64,000 nt of DNA from DATARH01 sp036268425 (GTDB lineage Bacteria; Pseudomonadota; Alphaproteobacteria; ATCC43930; CGMCC-115725), in the NCBI GenBank assembly GCA_036268425.1, contig DATAUE010000016.1, forward strand, positions 1 through 64,000, written 5' to 3'. Under the pieces are notes generated by a model, which did not search any database, was not told where the DNA came from, and was given only the letters and a program-made list of their open reading frames with translations. Both the position numbers and the translations under genes were made by a program. Positions 25,535 through 33,970 of this stretch are shown here, piece by piece; the first letter of the stretch is position 1, and each line of letters starts with the position of its first letter.

Positions 25535-25861
25535 ATGCTGGTCGTCACTACCGAGAACATCCCGCATCACCGCGTCGTCGAGATTGTCGGGCAGTGCTTT
25601 GGCGTCGTCGTGCGCAGTCGCGGCATCGGCGGCAATTTCATGGCCGGGCTGCGCTCGATCGTCGGCGGTGAAATCGTCGAATACACCCAGATGCTCGAAG
25701 AGGCGCGTCGCCACGCGGTCGATCGCCTCGTGCGCAACGCCACCGCGATGGGCGCCAACGCCGTCTTGATGATGCGCTTTGACTCGTCCGAAATCGGCCA
25801 GACGATGAGCGAAATTGTCGCCTACGGTACGGCCGCGATCGTCGAGCGCCTCCCGGAATAG
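25535..25861 (+). CDS. YbjQ/DUF74 family protein
   Basis: The 108-residue protein has the pattern of the pentameric YbjQ family: MLVVTTENIPHHRVVEIVG, then GGEIVEYTQMLEEARRHAVDRLVRNATAMGANAV and a closing AYGTAAIVE strand. The family has been linked to metal binding, but its role is unknown. CAGGAG precedes the ATG. The next gene starts 8 bases on, so they are probably co-transcribed. Confidence 0.85.
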   Translation: MLVVTTENIPHHRVVEIVGQCFGVVVRSRGIGGNFMAGLRSIVGGEIVEYTQMLEEARRHAVDRLVRNATAMGANAVLMMRFDSSEIGQTMSEIVAYGTAAIVERLPE

Positions 25862-25869
25862 AGGCGACA

Positions 25870-26151
25870 ATGCGCATCGCGCTGATCGTCACGTTCGGCG
25901 TCCTGGCTGCCGCTGCGTTTCTGTTGGTGTTTGCCGGCTGCATCGGGCCTGCCGCCGGCATCGGGGTTTGGGCGCTGCTGCTGCTGATCGGTCTGGCTGT
26001 CGAACGTTGGCGCTATAAGCCGCTTGCCGAGCAGACCCCCGGTCCCGACTGGGCCGTCACCGGCGAGCGCTTTATCGACCCCGAAAGCGGCAGGATGGTC
26101 ACCGTTTATTTCCACGCAGGCAGCGGCGAGCGGCGATATGTGGCGCGGTAG
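25870..26151 (+). CDS. Small two-helix membrane protein
   Basis: The 93-residue product has two hydrophobic helices (residues about 4-23 and 27-43), then a soluble tail with WAVTGERFIDPESGRMVTVYF and GERRYV. The tail pattern (ERF-DP-SG...GERRY) recurs in small proteins of unknown function. It follows YbjQ closely. Confidence 0.7.
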   Translation: MRIALIVTFGVLAAAAFLLVFAGCIGPAAGIGVWALLLLIGLAVERWRYKPLAEQTPGPDWAVTGERFIDPESGRMVTVYFHAGSGERRYVAR

Positions 26152-26169
26152 AGGTGTCGGGCCGACAAA

Positions 26170-27387
26170 TTATCTGATGCGGCACAGCACCCCTTCGTTG
26201 GCGTCCCACGCTTCCGCGAACACGACGGCGCCTTTGATGTCGACGTAGTCGATCGACAGGCGTTTCCCTCGCAGGGTCAGGCGGGCAAAGCCGTTGAAGC
26301 CGATCTTCAGGTTCTCGTCGTTTGGATAAAGCCGGTCGTCGACAAATTCGACGGGGTACTGAGGATGCTTCGGGTTTGGCGGCGACAGATCGACCGGCAT
26401 GCCGCCATGTCCGATGCATCGCCCGAACGCCGTGACCGCCCCCGGCAGCGATGCTTTCTCATAGACAGCCAGACGATGCTCGTGACCCCAAAACCACAAC
26501 ACCGGCTGCGGGAAAAACGCCGCCAGCTGCCGCGCCGGCGTCGTAAAGCAATGGTCGAAACGTGAGACGTATTGATGGTGGCTCAGCAGAATGATCCCGC
26601 GCGGGTCATCGTCGCGCGGGCGCACGACATCATGCAGCCAATCGATCAAGGGCTCCGGTAGCGCGCAATCCGGGTTCGAGATGTATTCGAGGATGGGCCA
26701 GCCGATCGAGTTGTAGGCGGTATCGAGGGCGATGATCCGCCAGTGATCGTTTTCCAGACAAAAAAAGCTTGCGTGCTGGCCTTTCGGCCGATCCCCCACC
26801 CGCAGGCCGAGGCTCGGCAGCATTCGATCGAAATAGGCATAGCCGAGCGCGTACATCTCATGGTTGCCGTTGAGCGCGAACGAGCCGCACGATCCCGCCG
26901 GCCAAGAGCACGGTTCGAACCCGTTAGCCTCATTGTTGATGCCGAGAAAATTCTCGGCGACTTCGTTGGGGTCACCGACGAAATACACATCGCCGAGGTG
27001 GATCGTGTAGTGCGGCTCAAACCGGTCGATCAACTGCGCGATTTCGTGTGCCTCGTCGGTGCCGGACCCCCAATCTCCGGCAAGAGCGACGCGCACTTCG
27101 TCCCCATCTCCTTCAAGCCGATAGACGCCGTTATCCGAGCCGGCGCCGCGGTAGTCCTGGAACGGATGCCGCCGGCCGATGCGATGAATCAGATACTCCA
27201 CCAGCCATTTCACATGATGCACCGGCGTGAAAGCGGCGAGCAGCGGATGGGCATGCCGCGCCAGCCCCGTAAGCTTGCGCCGCGGTTCGTTCGGCCGTTT
27301 CTGCTTGCGCAGATAAGACAATTCGGGAGAACGGGACAACCGGTGAAGATCCTGCAGATCTTTTCGCCCGGACGACGATCGCATCAT
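26170..27387 (-). CDS. Metallophosphoesterase
   Basis: The 405-residue protein has calcineurin-like phosphoesterase motifs in order: GDWG with Asp105, HLGDVYFVGD with Asp133, GNHEMY (174-179), LSHHQY and WFWGHEHR. These bind two metals and hydrolyse phosphomonoesters or diesters. About 95 residues precede the core and have no known motif. Two ATGs (27387, 27384) are possible. It lies between soxA and soxG on their strand, but nothing links it functionally to sarcosine oxidation. Confidence 0.85.
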   Translation of the reverse strand: MMRSSSGRKDLQDLHRLSRSPELSYLRKQKRPNEPRRKLTGLARHAHPLLAAFTPVHHVKWLVEYLIHRIGRRHPFQDYRGAGSDNGVYRLEGDGDEVRVALAGDWGSGTDEAHEIAQLIDRFEPHYTIHLGDVYFVGDPNEVAENFLGINNEANGFEPCSWPAGSCGSFALNGNHEMYALGYAYFDRMLPSLGLRVGDRPKGQHASFFCLENDHWRIIALDTAYNSIGWPILEYISNPDCALPEPLIDWLHDVVRPRDDDPRGIILLSHHQYVSRFDHCFTTPARQLAAFFPQPVLWFWGHEHRLAVYEKASLPGAVTAFGRCIGHGGMPVDLSPPNPKHPQYPVEFVDDRLYPNDENLKIGFNGFARLTLRGKRLSIDYVDIKGAVVFAEAWDANEGVLCRIR

Positions 27388-27539
27388 TCAGCCGCTTCGA
27401 AATTCGCCAAGATGCCCACTATAAACTGGCGCCCGCAAATGATCATGCGCCGGCCATTCTCTGAGGCGACATCAGAATACCTTGTCCTCGATCGAAAAGG
27501 TTACGGGTGAATGTGTCGCGCCAATATTCGCGAGCGATT

Positions 27540-30500
27540 TCACCCGTCTCGCCGCCGCCCAGCGATGTCATAGAACAGGGGCGGGCATATTCGTGCCGGC
27601 ACGACCCGGCCGGGAAGCGGTGCCAGCACCGGATCGCCAAAGCGCTCGCGGCCGTCTTCGATCAAGGCAAGCGCAAAGCTGCGACCGAAACGCGCGCCGT
27701 AATAGCTTGATGTGACATGACCGATCATCGGCCCGGGCATTGATGATCGTGCGGCGCCGCCGTCGCTCTGCACAATCGGCGGGCCGGCTCGCAGCGCACC
27801 GTCTTCGACCGGCTCGCTGGGGCGCGCTGCGACAAGCTGGGCGCCTTCCGGCAGGATATCGTCCGGGTTTTCGGGCAGCAGCCCGACCAACTGCTTGCGA
27901 CCGGCGCGCGCGGTGTCACGGCGCGCCAGAGAGCGGCGGCCGAGAAAATCCTTGTCGCGCGCGACCAGCCCGCCCAGTCCGAGATCGATCGGCGTCACTG
28001 AACCGTCGGTCTCCTGGCCGATTATCACAAAGCCCTTTTCGGCGCGCAGCATGTGCATCGCCTCGGTGCCGTACGGCATGATGCCAAAAGCCTCACCAGC
28101 CTCGATCAGGACCTGCCACAAGCTCAGCGCATAATCGGCCGGGACATTGATCTCGTAGCTCAGCTCGCCCGAAAAGCTGACGCGAAAGAGGCGTACCGGC
28201 ACGCCGCCGATCTCGGTTTCGCGCAGCCGCATAAACGGGAACGCCGCGGCGTCGAGAGAGAGATGCGGCGCTACCTTCCGCAATACGTCGCGCGCGCGGG
28301 GGCCGGCCAGCGTCAGGTTGGCCCATTGCTCGGTCGCGGAAACGCAAAACACGTCGAGGTCTGGCCACTCGGTCTGCAGCCACTCATCGAGCCAGTCGAG
28401 TACTGCAGCGGCATTGCCGGTCGTCGTCGTCAGGAAATACCGGTCGGGCGCAAGGCGAGCGCCGACGCCGTCGTCGAACGCCATGCCGTCGTCGCGGCAC
28501 ATCATCCCGTAGCGGCAATGCCCGACCGGCAGGTTCTGCCAATGATTGATGTAGACGCGGTCGAGAAAGCGCCCGGCATCGCGGCCAGATACTTCGATCT
28601 TGCCCAGGGTCGATGCGTCGAGCAGTGCGACGCGGTCACGCACCGCGAGGCATTCGCGCCGCACCGCCGCCACCATGTTTTCACCGCTGTGGGGATAAAA
28701 GCGCGCCCGCTTCCACTGCCCGACATCCTCGAACACCGCGCCGGCCGCAACATGCCAATCATGCAGCGGCGACACTCGCACCGGATCAGCTAGGCGGCCA
28801 TGCTCGCGGCCGGCGAGCAGGCCGTACGACACCGGAACAAAGGGCGGGCGGAACGTCGTGGTGCCGGCGACATCGCGGCCGGTCATGGCCGCCAGCAGCG
28901 TCAGGCCGGCGACATTGCCGGTCTTGCCTTGGTCGGTGCCCATACCGAGCGTGGTGTAGCGCTTCAGATGTTCGCTCGCGCCATAGCCTTCGCGCACTGC
29001 CAGCGCGATATCGGCGACCGTCACGTCGTTGTGCAGATCAACAAAGGCGCGCCGCCTGGCACGCCGTCGCAGCATCGGCAACAACGGGCCTGGCGGCGCC
29101 TCGTCGCTGTCATTGGCCGGCGGCAGTGCCGGTGGCTCACCGGTGCCAAAACCGCACGCTGCCCCTGCTGTGGCCCCGGCCTCGGCACCTTCGGCAAGGC
29201 AATCGCCGAGCGCGAAACTGCCGCGCGCCGCGCCGACGCAATCGACCGCGGCGTCGATGCTGTCCGGAAGAAAGGCCGAAAGCTGCGCGTCGAAACGCAG
29301 CCGTCCCTGCGCCTGTGCAAACAGGTGCAAGGTCGGGTTCCACCCGCCGGAAACCGCCAGCAGATCACAATCGATCGCGATGCCGCGGCCGACCGAGGCG
29401 CCGTCACGGGTCACCGGCTGCACCCATACCCGCCGCAACGACTTGCGGCCGGCCGTCGCGCTGACGACGTGGCCGGAATAGATCGTCATGCCCGCGATTT
29501 GAGCGCGCGCCGCCTCGCCTGCACCCGGCCGCGGGTCGACGATTCCGGCGATCGCGACACCCGACGCGGCCAACGCGGCCGCGACCGCGTAAGCGTCGTC
29601 GTTATTGGCGAACAGCACGGCGCGGCGGCCCGGCATTACGGCGTAGCGGTGCAGATAGGTCTCGACGGCGCTCGCCAGCATGATGCCGGGCCGGTCATTG
29701 TCGGGAAACACCAGCAGGCGCTCCAAAGCTCCTGTCGCCAGCACCACGCGAGCCGCCCGGATATGCCATAATCGCTGCCGTGGCAAAGCAACGGGCGCGG
29801 CGCGTCCCAACGCCTCGCCGACCCGCTCGGCCGCAATCAGATAGTTGCCGTCGTAAAGCCCGAGTATCGTCGTATTAGGCAGCAGCCGCACACTTGGCAG
29901 GGTTTTCAGCTCGGCGAGCGTCTCGGCCGCCCAAAGCTGCGCCGCGTCTTCGCCGATCCGATAGGCACGGCGGAGCAGCACGCCGCCCATGAGCACGCCG
30001 CTATCGGCAAGAATGACGCGAGCGCCGGTGCGGCCTGCCGCCAGCGCTGCGGCCAGCCCCGCCGGCCCGCCGCCGACCACCAGCACATCGCAATGCGTGT
30101 GGCGCTTGTCATAACGCGACGGATCCGCCGCCGTCGGGGCTTGCCCGAGCCCCGCCATCCGTCGCAGCACCGGCTCCCACAGTGCCTGCCAGACCCCGCG
30201 CGGCTGCATGAATGTCTTGTAATAGAAGCCGGCAGGCAGCAAAGGCGACAGCCAATCGGCAAAGCCGCCGAAATCTGCCGCGAGGCTCGGCCAGGCATGC
30301 TGGCTCGTCGCCCGCAGCCCGTCATAGAGGGCAATATCGGTGGGGCGCCGGTTCGGCTCTGTGAAGGCACCGGCTTCGAGCTGCACCAGGGCCGACGGCT
30401 CCTCGATTCCCGCCGCGACGACACCGCGCGGCCGGTGATATTTGAAGCTGCGCGCCACCAGCCGCACCCCGTTTGCCAGCAAGGCCGAAGCCAGCGTATC

Positions 30501-30611
30501 GCCGGGGTGCCCGTCGTAATCCCGCCCGTCGAAGCGAAACGACAGGCGTCTGCTGCGGTCGATCATCCCGCCAACCTGCAGGCGAAACGGCTGGTCCGGC
30601 GGCAAGTTCAT
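27540..30611 (-). CDS. soxA: Sarcosine oxidase alpha subunit
   Basis: The 1023-residue protein has the three-part SoxA layout: an N-terminal Fer2-like domain (residues about 17-100), a FAD/NAD-binding pyridine-nucleotide-oxidoreductase part with VLVVGGGPAGLAAALAAG near 175-192, and a C-terminal GcvT-like folate-binding half from about residue 580. The complex converts sarcosine, O2 and tetrahydrofolate into glycine, H2O2 and 5,10-methylene-THF. The ATG overlaps the soxD stop by 4 bases, so translation is coupled. Confidence 0.95.
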   Translation of the reverse strand: MNLPPDQPFRLQVGGMIDRSRRLSFRFDGRDYDGHPGDTLASALLANGVRLVARSFKYHRPRGVVAAGIEEPSALVQLEAGAFTEPNRRPTDIALYDGLRATSQHAWPSLAADFGGFADWLSPLLPAGFYYKTFMQPRGVWQALWEPVLRRMAGLGQAPTAADPSRYDKRHTHCDVLVVGGGPAGLAAALAAGRTGARVILADSGVLMGGVLLRRAYRIGEDAAQLWAAETLAELKTLPSVRLLPNTTILGLYDGNYLIAAERVGEALGRAAPVALPRQRLWHIRAARVVLATGALERLLVFPDNDRPGIMLASAVETYLHRYAVMPGRRAVLFANNDDAYAVAAALAASGVAIAGIVDPRPGAGEAARAQIAGMTIYSGHVVSATAGRKSLRRVWVQPVTRDGASVGRGIAIDCDLLAVSGGWNPTLHLFAQAQGRLRFDAQLSAFLPDSIDAAVDCVGAARGSFALGDCLAEGAEAGATAGAACGFGTGEPPALPPANDSDEAPPGPLLPMLRRRARRRAFVDLHNDVTVADIALAVREGYGASEHLKRYTTLGMGTDQGKTGNVAGLTLLAAMTGRDVAGTTTFRPPFVPVSYGLLAGREHGRLADPVRVSPLHDWHVAAGAVFEDVGQWKRARFYPHSGENMVAAVRRECLAVRDRVALLDASTLGKIEVSGRDAGRFLDRVYINHWQNLPVGHCRYGMMCRDDGMAFDDGVGARLAPDRYFLTTTTGNAAAVLDWLDEWLQTEWPDLDVFCVSATEQWANLTLAGPRARDVLRKVAPHLSLDAAAFPFMRLRETEIGGVPVRLFRVSFSGELSYEINVPADYALSLWQVLIEAGEAFGIMPYGTEAMHMLRAEKGFVIIGQETDGSVTPIDLGLGGLVARDKDFLGRRSLARRDTARAGRKQLVGLLPENPDDILPEGAQLVAARPSEPVEDGALRAGPPIVQSDGGAARSSMPGPMIGHVTSSYYGARFGRSFALALIEDGRERFGDPVLAPLPGRVVPARICPPLFYDIAGRRRDG

Positions 30612-30892
30612 GGCGCCGCGCGGCCCGGCGGCGGCTCACCGATCATGTAGGCAGCAACAATGCGGTGCGAGACCGTGTCGCGCAGCAGGTTGAACCAGCG
30701 GCGGCAGCCGCCCCCATGCACCCAACGCTCGGCCATGACGCCTTTCGGATTGGCGCGCATGAACAGGTAATTCGCCCAGGCCGCATCATCGGCCGCGTCG
30801 GGATCGACCGGCCGCGTAATATGCGCCTCGCCGCCGTTGCGAAACTCGATCTCGTCACGCGGTCCGCACCACGGGCAGGAGATCAGCAGCAT
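30608..30892 (-). CDS. soxD: Sarcosine oxidase delta subunit
   Basis: The 94-residue protein is SoxD, the zinc-binding subunit: CPWCG near the N-terminus, then DDAAWANYLFMRANPKG, ERWVHGGGCRRWF and a last third cysteine contributing to the metal site. The ATG shares one base with the soxB stop and the end overlaps soxA, giving the compact B-D-A order of known operons. Confidence 0.95.
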   Translation of the reverse strand: MLLISCPWCGPRDEIEFRNGGEAHITRPVDPDAADDAAWANYLFMRANPKGVMAERWVHGGGCRRWFNLLRDTVSHRIVAAYMIGEPPPGRAAP

Positions 30893-32142
30893 CAGTGCGC
30901 CACCGCGGCGGCGCCGTGCTCGTCGACCAGGGCGCCGGTGGTGAAGCGTTCCAGGGCGAACGGCGCGGCGTAAGGGTGCGGCTCGTTGCGGGCGATCGTG
31001 TGAGCAAAGACCCAGCCGGCACCGGGGGTCGCCTTGAACCCGCCCGTCCCCCAGCCGCCATTCAGATACAGCCCATCAACCGGCAGTCGGCCGATGATCG
31101 GCGAGGCGTCCGGCGACACGTCAACGATGCCGCCCCAACTGCGCAGCATCTTGACGCGCGAAAAGATCGGGAACAGCTCCAGCAATGCCGCCATCTGCCC
31201 TTCGATGACGTGAAACGAGCCGCGCTGTGCGTAGGAGTTATACCCGTCGATGCCGGCCCCGATGACCAGTTCGCCCTTGTCGCTCTGGCTGACATAGACA
31301 TGCACCGCGCCCGACATCACGACGCAACCGAGCACCGGCTGCAGCGGCTCCGATACCAGCGCCTGCAGCGGATGGCTCTGCAGCGGCAGCCGCACTCCGG
31401 CCATTGCCGCCACCACGGAATTGTGCCCCGCCGCGCTGATCGCGATCTTGTTGGCGCCGATCGTGCCGCGGCTGGTTTCGACTTCGACCGCCCGCCCTTG
31501 CTCCGTGCGAATACCCAGCACCTCGCAATTCTCGACGATATCGACTCCGAGCGCGTCGGCGGCGCGGGCATAGCCCCAGGCCACCGCGTCGTGGCGCGCC
31601 ACCCCGCCGCGCCGCTGCAACGTCGCGCCACGCACGGGATAGCGCGAATCGGTGGCAATATTGATGACCGGACAGAACTGCCGGACCTCGTCGGGATCGA
31701 GCCATTCGGCGTCGATGCCGTTGAGCCGGTTGGCGTTGACGCGGCGCTGCCCCTCGCGGATATCGGCCTCGTTATGCGCCAGGTTGAGGACGCCGCGCTG
31801 GCTCAGCATGACGTTGAAATTAAGCGCAGCCGACAGCCCTTCCCACAATTTCAACGAATGCTCGTATAGCCGCGCGCTGGCGTCCCACAGGTAATTCGAG
31901 CGGATGATCGTCGTGTTGCGCCCGGTATTGCCGAGGCCGATCGGGCCTTTTTCCAATACCGCGATGTCGCGGACGCCATGCTCACGGGCGAGGTAATAGG
32001 CGGTGGCCAGCCCGTGCCCGCCGCCGCCGATGATGACGACCTCATAGCGCGAGCGCGGCAGCGCCTTGCGCCACGCCGGCTGCCAGCCGCGATGCCCGGA
32101 CAGCGCATGCCGGGCGAGAGAAAAGATCGAATAGTGCTGCAC
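30892..32142 (-). CDS. soxB: Sarcosine oxidase beta subunit
   Basis: The 416-residue flavoprotein has the VVIIGGGGHGLATAYYL dinucleotide fold and the GGVARHDAVAWGYAR block, where His184 corresponds to the residue that carries covalent FMN in characterised beta subunits. It oxidises sarcosine. Start is a GTG at 32142; it gives the family's usual opening (MQHYSIFSLARHALSGHRGW). First gene of soxBDA. The operon promoter must lie in the 85 bases shared with the divergent MmgE/PrpD gene. Confidence 0.95.
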   Translation of the reverse strand: MQHYSIFSLARHALSGHRGWQPAWRKALPRSRYEVVIIGGGGHGLATAYYLAREHGVRDIAVLEKGPIGLGNTGRNTTIIRSNYLWDASARLYEHSLKLWEGLSAALNFNVMLSQRGVLNLAHNEADIREGQRRVNANRLNGIDAEWLDPDEVRQFCPVINIATDSRYPVRGATLQRRGGVARHDAVAWGYARAADALGVDIVENCEVLGIRTEQGRAVEVETSRGTIGANKIAISAAGHNSVVAAMAGVRLPLQSHPLQALVSEPLQPVLGCVVMSGAVHVYVSQSDKGELVIGAGIDGYNSYAQRGSFHVIEGQMAALLELFPIFSRVKMLRSWGGIVDVSPDASPIIGRLPVDGLYLNGGWGTGGFKATPGAGWVFAHTIARNEPHPYAAPFALERFTTGALVDEHGAAAVAH

Positions 32143-32227
32143 CGGCAGAGGCTAGTTCCTCTCGCGGTTGCCGCCAAGGCGAGATCGGGTAACGATATCA
32201 CCGAGAAAAAAACAGAGGCGTGCCGCT

Positions 32228-33589
32228 ATGGGCCAGCAGATCGAGGAACTCGCGCGCTTTGTCGCGCAGACGCGCCTTTCGGATATTCCCGAACCGGTGC
32301 AACGGCACGCAAAACTGACCCTGCTCGACACGCTCGGGGTGATCCTCGCCGGTAGCGAGCGGCCCGAAGTGCACGAATTGCGCACGCGGCTGGCACCGAG
32401 CGCCGGCAGCGGCGCAACCGTCTACGCGCGCGGCTGGCCGACACACGACCCGCGCGCCGCCGCTCTGCTGAACGGCATTGCCGGACGCTCCATCGAGTTG
32501 TGCGAAGGCCTGCGCCTTGTCACCGGACAGGCAGCGATGCAGGTGCTGCCGGGGGTGCTGGCGGTCGGCGAAAATGCACGCGCCTCCGGGGGCGAGATGC
32601 TGGCCGCATTCATCCTCGGCTACGACCTTGTCGGACGGATCGGGACGGGGTTCACGCCGCGACCGCTGGCGCACCAGAATGGGCAAGTGTCGCTGCTCGC
32701 CGCGGCGGCGGCCGGCGCGCGGCTGCGCGGTCTCGATGCCGCCGGGGTCAGCCGTGCCATGCGCATTGCGACGACCCTGCTGCTGACGCCGAGCTATACC
32801 AATGCGGTCGCCGGCGCGACGACGCTGAACGTCGCCGGCGGCATGAGCGGGTTTGCCGGCGCCCTGGCACCCGATCTGGCGATGGCCGGGTTCGAGGCGC
32901 AGCCGGATGCAATCGAGGAAGCCTTGGGCGACCTGGTCGGCGGCGGTTTTGCACCAGATCATCTGCTCGACGAACTCGGTACCCGCTGGGAAATCACCCG
33001 CAACTATTTCCGGCTCTACGCCTGCTGCAACCCGATCCACCCGTCGCTCGATTGCCTTGCTGCGGTGCTCAGGGAAGGACAGCTGCGCCCCGAGCAGATC
33101 GAGCGCATCGAATTCGCCACCTATCGCTTTGCCTCGGTCATGCGCAACCCCGACCCGCCCAATTATTTCGCCTCGAAATACTCGCTGCCGCATGCCGCAG
33201 CGGTGATGGCGGTACGCGGGGCAGCAGATTTTGCCGCGCTCGACGACAGCGCACTAAAAGACCCGGTCATCGCCGCGCTGCGCCACCGCGTTCAAGTTCG
33301 TGAAGATCCCGCAATGAGCGCAAAGACGCCGACTTTACGGCCCGCCAGCGTCACCGTGACGCTAACCGATGGCCGTCAACTGCAGCATGCCGTTGATAGC
33401 CATCGCGGCGATTTCCACCTTCCTTTCACGGAAGTCGAGTTACGGGACAAGTTCGAGCACCTGGCCGGCACGGTGCTGACGGCAGCCGGTGTGGACGCAG
33501 TGGGGCGTGCCATCGATCATTGCGAGGAATGGTCGAGCGTCACTGAACTCACCGACCTGCTGCGTTGCTCAGCCCGCAATAAAAACTAA
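32228..33589 (+). CDS. MmgE/PrpD family protein
   Basis: The 453-residue protein belongs to the MmgE/PrpD family (2-methylcitrate dehydratase-like): LARFVAQTRLSDIPEPV, LLDTLGVILAGS, a long helical domain and the Y-ACCNPIHPSLD segment. PrpD-type enzymes dehydrate methylcitrate; many relatives in catabolic clusters have other substrates. No prpB/prpC is nearby, so a different role is likely. AGAGGCG precedes the ATG. Confidence 0.85.
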   Translation: MGQQIEELARFVAQTRLSDIPEPVQRHAKLTLLDTLGVILAGSERPEVHELRTRLAPSAGSGATVYARGWPTHDPRAAALLNGIAGRSIELCEGLRLVTGQAAMQVLPGVLAVGENARASGGEMLAAFILGYDLVGRIGTGFTPRPLAHQNGQVSLLAAAAAGARLRGLDAAGVSRAMRIATTLLLTPSYTNAVAGATTLNVAGGMSGFAGALAPDLAMAGFEAQPDAIEEALGDLVGGGFAPDHLLDELGTRWEITRNYFRLYACCNPIHPSLDCLAAVLREGQLRPEQIERIEFATYRFASVMRNPDPPNYFASKYSLPHAAAVMAVRGAADFAALDDSALKDPVIAALRHRVQVREDPAMSAKTPTLRPASVTVTLTDGRQLQHAVDSHRGDFHLPFTEVELRDKFEHLAGTVLTAAGVDAVGRAIDHCEEWSSVTELTDLLRCSARNKN

Positions 33590-33605
33590 GTCAGGTGGAT
33601 TGATC

Positions 33606-33854
33606 TCACCCGCCGCCGATCTTGGGGATCAGCACGATCTCGCTGTCGGCGTCGAGCGGCGCCATATAGGCGTCCTGGTAGATTTCACCATTGATCGCGA
33701 CGGCCATGCCTTCATCGATCTGGTTGCCGAGGCCGGGATAGCGCCGGTCGAGTTCGGCGATCAGGCGGCGCACATTTGTGGCCTCGACGTCAAACTCGGT
33801 CACACCACCGGTAAGCCGGCGAGCGGCAATCCCAGTCATCGAGACATGCGGCAT
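33606..33854 (-). CDS. ThiS/MoaD-like sulfur-carrier-type protein
   Basis: The 82-residue beta-grasp protein has LIAELDRRYPGLGNQI, AVAINGEIY and a C-terminal DSEIVLIPKIGGG. Ubiquitin-like sulfur carriers end in Gly-Gly and are activated as thiocarboxylates. It lies 116 bases behind the molybdenum-hydroxylase large subunit on the same strand, so a link to molybdopterin or sulfur insertion is plausible but unproven. Confidence 0.75.
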   Translation of the reverse strand: MPHVSMTGIAARRLTGGVTEFDVEATNVRRLIAELDRRYPGLGNQIDEGMAVAINGEIYQDAYMAPLDADSEIVLIPKIGGG

Positions 33855-33970
33855 CTTGCGAACCTGTCATTGCGAGAGCCGGACGGCACAGCAAATCCCG
33901 TCCGGCAACTCAACGTCGGACGAGATTGCGTCGCCGGGACCGCTATGACAATGCGCTTTATTCCGGGGCC

